Part shown: positions 28,162 to 35,876 of the stretch, piece after piece
Numbering within the stretch: position 1 is the stretch's first letter
Layout of the letters: the number at the start of each line of letters is the position of its first letter
Assembly (NCBI GenBank): GCA_041398825.1
Contig: JAWKTX010000011.1
Span: 186,001 to 250,000 of the forward strand
Source: Planctomycetaceae bacterium
Lineage (GTDB): Bacteria > Planctomycetota > Planctomycetia > Planctomycetales > Planctomycetaceae
Direction: 5' to 3'
DNA length: 64,000 bases
Made by a program: the position numbers and the translations under genes
Notes under the pieces: generated by a model
Database searches by the model: none
What the model was told of the DNA's origin: nothing
What the model saw: only the letters and a program-made list of their open reading frames with translations

Positions 28162-28262
28162 CAGCCTGTTGAAAAACGGGACGGGCTCGACCAGGAGACC
28201 TTAGAACACGATGGTTCCCAGTCGTCCTGCGTGTCTGTCCCGGTTTTTCAACGGACAGCTAG
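28158..28262 (+). mobile_element. Palindromic MITE-like element, copy 2 (CTAG duplication)
   Basis: A 97-bp body (28162-28258) flanked by CTAG (28158-28161 and 28259-28262). The ends are imperfect inverted repeats of about 21 bp (CAGCCTGTTGAAAAACGGGA and the complement side GGTTTTTCAACGGACAG). The left CTAG includes the TAG stop of the HlyD-like gene. It closely matches copy 3 in reverse complement, both 97 bp. Confidence 0.88.
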
Positions 28263-28332
28263 CCCTCTGATAAACGACCAAACACAGACTCGTCACGGTA
28301 CTGCGAGCGTGACGCGAAACACTCCACGATCG

Positions 28333-28364
28333 CCGGCAATGGTAACCTAACGGTCCATTGCCGG
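28333..28364. repeat. Perfect 10-bp inverted repeat in the leader of the receiver gene
   Basis: CCGGCAATGG (28333-28342) and its exact complement (28355-28364) are separated by 12 bases. No T-run follows, so it is not a typical terminator. It lies about 140 bases before the receiver-protein start and could be an operator or an RNA hairpin. Confidence 0.6.
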
Positions 28365-28505
28365 TAACAACACGAATCAGTCTGTGGGGATGTACCCGAA
28401 ATTCCCCGACTGTAAAAAACTCAAACCATGCATGGGCCAGGAGTTGGCATGGGCTGAGGCATTTCGCAGGGAATAAACTCCACCAAGTAGAAATTCTTCA
28501 GGGAC

Positions 28506-29558
28506 ATGAAACATTTCACATCAAACGCAACGTCGATACTTATCATCGAAACCGATCCCGTAAAGAGGGAGATGATCCAGAGAACGCTGGCCGAATCAGA
28601 AGCATCAATTGCCATTGCTTCAAGCACAACTGATGCTGTTGCCATTGCAGAATCGAGCAGCAGCCTTCGCCTGATTATCTGTCGCATGCACGGCGTAAAC
28701 ATCGATGGCCTGGAGCTTACAAGGTACCTGCGAGCACAGCCCCGCGACAACAAATTAACGATCCTGATTGTCGTTCCCGAGGAGTTGCTGAATCAGGCCG
28801 GCGAGGCCATCGAGGCCGGTGCCGATGATGTGCTCATAGAGCCATTTGAAGCTCGCGAATTGAGAATGCTGACGGACTTTTTTCCATCCCGAAGACACCG
28901 CCGTATCGATGCTGCCCACGCCGCGAACAACGGATGCCCGGAACCTGCGAAAGATTCTTTGAATGCAGCCCATTCTCCGGCGACAACGTCTTTCGTCCGT
29001 CCGTTTTTTGATACGCAGTCAATGAGGTACACCTTCCAGGCTTCGCCTGACCAGATTGAAGCATGGCTGACCGATGAACGTGTCACGCAAGTCACGCTCG
29101 ACCGTATCATGACCTGTCCCGAATGCAATGCCGCACCAACATTTCGCTTCGGATGCAGCCATTGTGGTAGTGCAATGGTGACTCAGGACAATCTGATTCA
29201 TCACTATGCCTGCGGACATGTCGGTCCGGAATCTCAGTTTGTGCATGGTCACTCTGACATTTCCTGTCCGAAATGTCGCCACAGCGGATTGGTTGCCGGT
29301 TCAGATTTTGAACTGACTGCTGGCGTCTTCAGATGCAATGACTGCACTCGCACGGTGAATGCGCTTTCTCTGATCGGACACTGTGTCTGCTGCAACCACA
29401 GATTTGATGCAAAGACAGCAACGATCGTTGATGTTCAGGGATTCTACGTCCACGGGATCCGCCCGATTCATCTGCGTACCGACTCCTCACCGGAGACCCG
29501 TCAAAACTGTGAGTCTGGAAAGGCTCAAACAACTTCACCACGTCGGGTCACGGTTTGA
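28506..29558 (+). CDS. Degenerate receiver domain with zinc-binding C-terminal domain
   Basis: 350 residues. Residues about 8-130 follow a CheY-like pattern (SILIIETDPVKREMIQ, DGLELTRYLR, AGADDVLIEPFEARELRM). The phosphoacceptor Asp is absent, since LIICRMHG places Cys or Arg there, and the conserved Lys of KPF is Glu. Residues about 200-310 contain four CxxC pairs (CPEC/CSHC, CPKC, CNDC/CVCC) with HHYACGHVGPESQF. This resembles the TackOD1 zinc-binding output domain, an assignment from memory. The gene precedes a diguanylate cyclase by 55 bases. It probably acts as a phosphorylation-independent signalling partner. Confidence 0.75.
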   Translation: MKHFTSNATSILIIETDPVKREMIQRTLAESEASIAIASSTTDAVAIAESSSSLRLIICRMHGVNIDGLELTRYLRAQPRDNKLTILIVVPEELLNQAGEAIEAGADDVLIEPFEARELRMLTDFFPSRRHRRIDAAHAANNGCPEPAKDSLNAAHSPATTSFVRPFFDTQSMRYTFQASPDQIEAWLTDERVTQVTLDRIMTCPECNAAPTFRFGCSHCGSAMVTQDNLIHHYACGHVGPESQFVHGHSDISCPKCRHSGLVAGSDFELTAGVFRCNDCTRTVNALSLIGHCVCCNHRFDAKTATIVDVQGFYVHGIRPIHLRTDSSPETRQNCESGKAQTTSPRRVTV

Positions 29559-29613
29559 TTGCCGGGATCGAAATCTGATTCCATCAAAGCAATCCCAGGA
29601 AGTACAAAGTCCC

Positions 29614-30561
29614 ATGCAATACAACGAAGCAAAATTAACGGTTGGCCTCGAATCGGCCGGACGCAACTGTGTTGTCACCGCCCAGACTCGTCTCGCGGAG
29701 ATTATGGAAGCAGCGCCGGATCTGGAGGACTACCTCCTCGTGGAAGATGAATGTGGCAATCCCATTGGAATTGTCGCACAGGAAGATCTCCGGTCACGAT
29801 TGAAGTCTGCCACACCTTTAGAGAGACGGCGGTGGCTGGACATGCCCGTCGAATCAACTCTGAGCAACCGAATGCACATGCCGATTCCGGCAGGGTTCAT
29901 CACGGGAACATCAAAAACGTCATCGCCGAACGAACTGAACCACGAATGCACGGCTATCATGCATGACAGGAAGCTTGTCGGGCTGGCAACCGATGAAGAC
30001 TTCTTTATCAGCTGGCGTTCAGTGGAGGCATCGCTCAAACATGCAATGGATGACGCTATCACTCGCCTGCCGAACAGGGCGGCTTTTGATCGTCATCTTG
30101 TACTGGAATGTCGCAGAGCTAGGCAAACGGGCCATTCCGTTGCAGTGATCCTGTTTGACGTTGACCATTTCAAGGAAGTCAACGACCGATTCGGGCATGC
30201 AGCCGGAGACGCAATTCTGCGGGCGATCGCTGAAGCACTGAGATCGTCTCTGCGATCATACGATTTGGTCGCTCGATTCGGCGGAGATGAATTTGCCGCG
30301 ATTTGCAGCGGATGTCGCCCCGGTGAAATTGATGAGACGCTCAAACGAATTGGCAGGAAACTGCAGGATCTACGATCAAACATCTCCTTGCCTTGCCCGT
30401 CACCCACCCTGTCGATTGGAGCATGTGTGGCTCACGACGAAAACGCACTCTCCGCTCCTGACCGCCTGCCAGAGGAAGCAGACAAGTGTTTGTATCTGGC
30501 AAAGCGAAATGGTCGCAATCAGGCTTACGCCACAGAACTGGGTGTAGAGTTCTCCTGTTAG
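29614..30561 (+). CDS. Diguanylate cyclase with CBS-like N-terminus
   Basis: About 315 residues from the ATG at 29614 (MQYNEAKLTVGLES); the frame extends to 29383 over the previous gene but without family character. The N-terminal 150 residues look like a CBS pair (LAEIMEAAPDLEDYLLVEDE, GNPIGIVAQEDL). The GGDEF domain is complete, with DAITRLPNRAAFDRHL, FDVDHFKEVNDRFGHAAGD and the active-site RFGGDEFA. The product-inhibition I-site RSYD lies in the expected place before it. It should make c-di-GMP. Its TAG stop lies in the target duplication of a palindromic element. Confidence 0.9.
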   Translation: MQYNEAKLTVGLESAGRNCVVTAQTRLAEIMEAAPDLEDYLLVEDECGNPIGIVAQEDLRSRLKSATPLERRRWLDMPVESTLSNRMHMPIPAGFITGTSKTSSPNELNHECTAIMHDRKLVGLATDEDFFISWRSVEASLKHAMDDAITRLPNRAAFDRHLVLECRRARQTGHSVAVILFDVDHFKEVNDRFGHAAGDAILRAIAEALRSSLRSYDLVARFGGDEFAAICSGCRPGEIDETLKRIGRKLQDLRSNISLPCPSPTLSIGACVAHDENALSAPDRLPEEADKCLYLAKRNGRNQAYATELGVEFSC

Positions 30562-30662
30562 CTGTCCGTTGAAAAACCGGGACAGGCACGCAGGACGACT
30601 GGAGACCGTCGTGTTTTAAGGTTTCCTGCCAGAGCCAGTCCCGTTTTTCAACAGGCTGTTAG
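30558..30662 (-). mobile_element. Palindromic MITE-like element, copy 3 (TTAG duplication)
   Basis: A 97-bp body (30562-30658) flanked by TTAG (30558-30561 and 30659-30662), in the opposite orientation to copies 1 and 2. Its reverse complement aligns with copy 2 over the full length with scattered substitutions. The left TTAG contains the TAG stop of the diguanylate cyclase gene. Confidence 0.88.
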
Positions 30663-30774
30663 ATGGGGTATCCGGACATCAGGCGATGTTCTCAGAGCGT
30701 CATACATTCTTCAGCGCGGGTTGTCTCTCAGCGTTGGCATCAGAACGACCTTCAGGTTAATCGGGCTGTATCAA

Positions 30775-32057
30775 ATGTTGATCGAATGGGCAAATTGGGT
30801 TCGCAGCTTGCGGCCGGACGAACTCGTTGTCGTTCTCGGCGTACTTCTGCTGGTCGATGCGCCACGGTATGCCTACAGTGCTGTCCTGATGGCGGTATGG
30901 GACTTGCTGAAAGGCATTTGGCGGCTCGACGTTCCGTACCATCGCTCGGAGAGTTTTGACTATTGCCCTGACGTTTGCGTCATTATTGCCGGCTACAACG
31001 AAGGGGAGACGATTGCGAAGACGATGATGTCCGTTTGGAACCGTTACCCAAAAATTGAGCTGGTGGTCATTGACGATGGCTCCACGGACAACATGTACGA
31101 AGAAGCAAGAAAATGCGCCGCAGGTCGAGATGGCATTACGGTGGTCCGGCGGGAAGAGAGAGGAGGAAATCGTCTGCGCTGAATCTGGGACTGCATTATG
31201 CCACCGCCGAAATCGTTGTCACAGTCGATGCCGACTCAATGCTTTCTGAGACGGCAATTTACGAATTACTTCAACCTCTGAAAGATCCAAAGGTCGCTGC
31301 CGTTTCCGCAACCGTTCTCGCCTGGAATCCCTTTGACAATTTGTGCTCGCTTCTACAGGCCTACGAGTATCGGCAAACAATCTTCATCAGCCGTATGGCG
31401 CGCGGAAGAATGGGGATGCTGGCAATCGTCTCGGGAGCATTCGGAGCATTTCGCACAAGCGTCCTCAAACAACTGGGTGGATGGGACGTTGGCCCCGGGG
31501 AAGATGGCGACCTGACACTTCGCATCCGGAAAGCGGGATACGAAGTTGGTGTCGCCCCCTACGCAAACTGTTTCACGAATGTGCCGACATCCTGGATTCG
31601 GTTGTTCTGGCAGCGTTGCCGATGGGATCGCACCGTCATCACATTTGAGTGCCGCAAACATGAAGACATGGGATATCCATGGCGCAATAACTTTCGATGG
31701 TCGAACTGCCTGATGATGATGGAACGGTGGTTCTTTAACGTCATCTGCGTGTACACATTCTGGTTGTACGGCGTTTGGTTATTACTGGCCTACCCCGGAA
31801 GCTGCATGAAACTGATTCCATTGCTCTACTGCTGTGGAATCTGCATCGAACTCATTCAGATGATGGTTCTCCTGTATTACTCCGACCGTCTGAAGCAGGA
31901 TCTGTTGCTGGCAGCCGTATTGCCCTTCTACCCGCTCTATCAGGTCTTCATGAAAGCGGTGAACGTTTTCGCACTCACGCGGGAAATTTTTATCCGGGAC
32001 TCAGGACGAAATAATTTCGTTCCTGTTCGCGTCCGCAATGCCACCTGGCGATGGTAG
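30775..32057 (+). pseudogene. Processive family-2 glycosyltransferase, split by a one-base frameshift
   Basis: Two frames (to 31182 and from about 31167 to 32057) form one protein of about 427 residues. The first carries an N-terminal membrane segment and VCVIIAGYNEGETI, VVIDDGSTD. It breaks at GGN where the family reads GGKxxALN. The second continues KSSALNLGLHYATAEIVVTVDADS, GAFRTSVL, GPGEDGDLTLR, the processivity motif QRCRW and three or four membrane segments. One missing A in the AAA run at 31167-31169 restores the frame. All catalytic motifs are kept, which suggests a recent event or a sequence error. The fold matches cellulose/hyaluronan/Alg8-type synthases. Confidence 0.83.
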
Positions 32058-32315
32058 CCTGAAATATGCGGCCTCCTCGCCATACGGGCATGACCACGTC
32101 AAAACGGAGGTGAATCGCCCCTGATGGAGGTATGAATTGACTTCAACGGTCCGTTGGACAGTGAAAATCGCGTCAGTCTCAAAAATCGAACCTCCTGAAC
32201 GCGACAGTGTCCCGCCAGATGCAGTAACCTGCTCAGTGAGAACAGAAGTTCGGATGCAGCCGCCGACTTACGGCGACCAAACTTCAAGAATTCAACGCAA
32301 CTAGCCAGAATTGCC

Positions 32316-32843
32316 ATGACGACCGATCCGGAAACACACCCTGAGGGAACTGACGAAGCGAGTCCACTCGATAACTCGCCCAACGCAGCCGCCAACGACT
32401 TCGTCGATGCAGAATCTGTACGCCAGGAAGCGGCGTCGCGGCCCAAAGAGTTGTACGAAGCCAGCCTGGCCAACGCCTGTGCCGCCGGACGGATAGCTGA
32501 TGAGTTGCGAGGTCAGAATATTCTGGTACTTGATATGACAAAGTTGACATCTATCGTCGACTTCTTTGTCATTGCAACCGCCACGAGCAAGCGCCAGATG
32601 CACGCCATCGCGGATGAGGTCAATCGTAAACTGAAGCGCGAAGACGGTAACACACGCATCAGTATCGAGGGTTACCGGACCGAAGGAAACTGGGTACTGG
32701 CGGACTACGGCGATGTTGTCCTGCACGTCTTCACACCAGAAGGACGGTTGCTCTATCGTCTTGAGCAATTGTGGGCCGACGCCGTCCCCATTGACTGGCA
32801 GACAGGTAAACCAACTCAGGCCTCGTCCGAATCGGATTCATGA
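32316..32843 (+). CDS. rsfS: Ribosomal silencing factor RsfS
   Basis: 175 residues: a 55-residue hydrophilic N-terminal extension, then the RsfS/Iojap domain (AGRIADELRGQNILVLDMTKLTSIVDFFVIATATSKRQ, HAIADEV, EGYRTEGNWVLADYGDVVLHVF, YRLEQLWADA). It binds ribosomal protein uL14 and blocks subunit joining under starvation. It is convergent with the next gene, with only 3 bases between the two stop codons. Confidence 0.93.
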   Translation: MTTDPETHPEGTDEASPLDNSPNAAANDFVDAESVRQEAASRPKELYEASLANACAAGRIADELRGQNILVLDMTKLTSIVDFFVIATATSKRQMHAIADEVNRKLKREDGNTRISIEGYRTEGNWVLADYGDVVLHVFTPEGRLLYRLEQLWADAVPIDWQTGKPTQASSESDS

Positions 32844-32846
32844 CAA

Positions 32847-35741
32847 TCAGTCAACAGGCCACCGAATTTCATTCGCTGCGCGATGCAAAGTTGCGTCAAT
32901 TTCGCGCCCGAGATGGCCAGCCTTTGGGCTGACGCGTGTGTTCATCAACGCAACTAGTGTCAGACCATCATGCCGCCGAATCACGATCGTGGCCGTACCA
33001 GACAGTGATCCCGTGTGCCAATGATTAACTTTGTCTGTTCCCACCACACGGTTCTGCCACCCCATTGAATAGTAAACGTCTGCCGGCTTGCCATCCTTGT
33101 CAAATCCGGCAAGTCCATCAGGTCTTGAATACATCGTACGGATGCTGTCTTCTCCGAGAATTGGACACGCTTCGACGTTATCAAACGACGAAGCAAAGGC
33201 CGCCACATCTGACGCAGACGCAATCCATCCGCCATGTGAATCCATCGCTTCAAGAAACCATGCCCCATACGGCCAGGGAGTCTCCTGATCGAGATCAGCT
33301 GCAAACACAGACTTTCCAGTGCCAGGCTGATAATAACGCACCTCGTTTGCGGCCCGGTCACGGAGTCTGGTTGCCCCGATTCTCATGGAGGTCACGCCAA
33401 TCGGTTTCAATACGTGCTCTTTCACATATTCTTCATAGGTCAGCCCGGTCCTGACTTCAATCACACGCCCCAGTAAACAGTAGCCGAAGTTCGAATACGC
33501 ATATCGCTCACCAGGATCAAAATCGAGTGGATACGAAAACATCGCCTTGATAACGGCGGCCTGGTCGGCAGGAGGTGCAACGCCGGTCTGTTTCGCGAAT
33601 TCAACCGACTTAAACATGGCATCGAATGACTGGCCACGATCCCATCCTCCACGATGCTGCAGCAAGTGCCTGATTGTGATGTCTCTCAGACGGCGATCGA
33701 ACGCACTTCCCGCAGAAGTAATGTCAGACTCGTAGTCCAATACTTCAAAGACTTTGTCCTCCAGAGCCAGCTTTCCCTGCTCCACTAACTGCAGCACGGC
33801 GACGGCAGTGACTGGCTTCGAAATGCTGGCAATTCGAAACAAACTCTTCGTTGTCACCGGTTCTTTCGTTGCAACGTCAGCGAATCCGTAGCCACGCGCA
33901 AACTCAATTTTCCCGTGACGAGCGACAGCGACGGACACGCCGGGAACGCGGTGTTCTTCAATAAATGAATCGATGTGCTGGTCAAAGCCCGCAAACTGGA
34001 GATTAGAACGCGTATCGTTTCGATGAAGAGCCAGGTCCTTCATCTGATAGCCAGGCCCTCGCAAAACTCTGCCTGGCCGGGCATCCGTCTGCACACCATC
34101 TTTCAGGACAGCCTCACCATTCACGATGACATGCCGAATACCTGTCGAAAGCGCCTGCGGATTCACGAAATCAGCATGATCCCTGAGTCCGGAATAGTCA
34201 AAAACAACGACGTCAGCCGCAAGACCCGTCGCAATTCGGCCTCGGTCGAACGCAAGAATATTGTTGGCCGCCGCGGCACTTGCCTGAGCAATCGCGCGTT
34301 CCAAAGGGATCGCACCCAGGTCTCGAACATACTTGCTCAGCATCCTTGGAAACGACCCGAAGGCTCTCGGATGTGAGGCAATCCGATTTCCTCCTGCAGG
34401 TCCGACGTCGGTGCAGAATGAAACGAACGGTTGCTGCATGGCAGCAATTTTATTCGCATCCGTCATGGTTTCCGGCAGTGCGAACGCCCCAGCGCGAACG
34501 AGACTGAAGAACGTATCCCAGGGATCTTCGCCTTTAGCCGATGCGATCTCACTGACACTTAATCCATCCAGACCATCGTACTCAGCCGCATTTGTGCGAC
34601 CAATGACAATCCTGGCCCAGTCCTTTCCAGCATGTCGAAACCAGTTTTCCCATCCGTCTGTTGTTTCCATTTCGTTGCGGATGGCAGCTCTCAACTCCGC
34701 ATCTCCAAGTCGATTTCGCAGCGTATCATGACCTTCAGAAAAGTGGCGAGGGTGAATCAGGGCCGCTATGCCCAGCCCGTTATTCACATAAGGGTAGATG
34801 TCAGCGGTGACTTGCTGCCCGGCAGCGCGTGCCGCATTGATGCGGGCAATCGCCAGCGGCATCTTGCCCCAGTTCTGACGACCAGCAGCTTTCAGATGGA
34901 AAATATGGACGGCAGCATTACCAACCTCACCGATTTCCAGAGCTTCATCAATCGCCTCCAGCAGCTGATCCCCTTCATTCCGCATGTGGGTGTAGTAGCG
35001 CCCTCCAAACTCACCGGCAACAGACACCAACGCAGCAATCTCTTCCGTCTCCGCATAAACCGCGGGCGGGTAAATCAATGCTGTAGAAAGGCCGATCGCC
35101 CCCGCCTCCATCCCTTCCCGGACCAAAGCTTTCATCTGACTCAATTCATCGTCCGTTGGACGACGTTCGACATCGCCCAGAACAATTCGCCGCACCTGAG
35201 TATGGCCAACCGTTTGCACAACATTCACGGGCAGTCCTGCTGACTCAATCAGTCCAAAGTACTCCGCCATCGTGGAATACCCTTTTCTTGCCGCCTCAAC
35301 TTCACCTAAAGGGGCAGCAGATGAACCTTCCCCGGCGTTAATTGTTGTTATTCCCTGCGACAACAGATTGATTGCCGATTTGGAATCTTCCATCATCGGC
35401 GACGCGGTCTGCCCCATCATGTCAATGAAGCCCGGTGCCACGACAAGCCCGCTTGCTTCAATGACCTCCGTTGCATCTTCCCGATTAATGCGCCCGATCT
35501 TTACGATCTTCCCGCCTCGAATTCCAACATCGGCGCGGTACCAGGGTGCTCCGGTCCCGTCAACGACCTGCCCGCCCAGAATGGCCAGATCCAGTTTCTC
35601 CGCCGATGCAGATTCAAAAGCGGATACCAGAATACCACAGAAGATGGCGTTCCAAACGACCTGACGGAAGGACGAATGAGCAACCGCCGCACACTTTTTG
35701 ATCAGGCAAATGCACAGCTTTTCAAATTCACAGTCGCCCAT
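32847..35741 (-). CDS. Amidohydrolase (D-aminoacylase-like) fused to a serine beta-lactamase-type hydrolase
   Basis: 964 residues. An N-terminal signal-like segment (VVWNAIFCGILVSAFESASA) suggests export. Residues about 50-570 are an N-acyl-D-amino-acid deacylase-type amidohydrolase (LAILGGQVVDGTG, VAPGFIDMMGQTAS, YTHMRNEGDQ, HIFHLKAAG, FCTDVGPAG). The usual HxH after GFID is replaced by Met109/Gln111, and the Cys of GNCG is Glu. Residues about 590-960 are a class C beta-lactamase/peptidase S12 domain with S639xxK642, Y749-S-N and HTG. The pair could act in turn on D-amino-acid peptides. The chemistry of the first half is uncertain. Confidence 0.85.
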   Translation of the reverse strand: MGDCEFEKLCICLIKKCAAVAHSSFRQVVWNAIFCGILVSAFESASAEKLDLAILGGQVVDGTGAPWYRADVGIRGGKIVKIGRINREDATEVIEASGLVVAPGFIDMMGQTASPMMEDSKSAINLLSQGITTINAGEGSSAAPLGEVEAARKGYSTMAEYFGLIESAGLPVNVVQTVGHTQVRRIVLGDVERRPTDDELSQMKALVREGMEAGAIGLSTALIYPPAVYAETEEIAALVSVAGEFGGRYYTHMRNEGDQLLEAIDEALEIGEVGNAAVHIFHLKAAGRQNWGKMPLAIARINAARAAGQQVTADIYPYVNNGLGIAALIHPRHFSEGHDTLRNRLGDAELRAAIRNEMETTDGWENWFRHAGKDWARIVIGRTNAAEYDGLDGLSVSEIASAKGEDPWDTFFSLVRAGAFALPETMTDANKIAAMQQPFVSFCTDVGPAGGNRIASHPRAFGSFPRMLSKYVRDLGAIPLERAIAQASAAAANNILAFDRGRIATGLAADVVVFDYSGLRDHADFVNPQALSTGIRHVIVNGEAVLKDGVQTDARPGRVLRGPGYQMKDLALHRNDTRSNLQFAGFDQHIDSFIEEHRVPGVSVAVARHGKIEFARGYGFADVATKEPVTTKSLFRIASISKPVTAVAVLQLVEQGKLALEDKVFEVLDYESDITSAGSAFDRRLRDITIRHLLQHRGGWDRGQSFDAMFKSVEFAKQTGVAPPADQAAVIKAMFSYPLDFDPGERYAYSNFGYCLLGRVIEVRTGLTYEEYVKEHVLKPIGVTSMRIGATRLRDRAANEVRYYQPGTGKSVFAADLDQETPWPYGAWFLEAMDSHGGWIASASDVAAFASSFDNVEACPILGEDSIRTMYSRPDGLAGFDKDGKPADVYYSMGWQNRVVGTDKVNHWHTGSLSGTATIVIRRHDGLTLVALMNTRVSPKAGHLGREIDATLHRAANEIRWPVD

Positions 35742-35876
35742 TTGACGCTTCCCTTACTGTTCAATTCTTCAACGGACCCACGACGTATATCGCATCACAG
35801 AGAAATTGCTCATGAAAGCATGATGGTAGGATACGCTCGCTTTCGCAAGCACGTCACCATCGTGTATCGTTGCGGA

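Noticed and set aside
28263..28505. c-di-GMP (GEMM) riboswitch before the receiver gene
   Set aside because: The hairpins seen do not match the conserved core of the known riboswitch class.
31113..31182. Separate start for the second glycosyltransferase half
   Set aside because: The sequence before the frameshift in this phase is not family-like, while the first frame supplies the missing motifs. One broken gene explains both.
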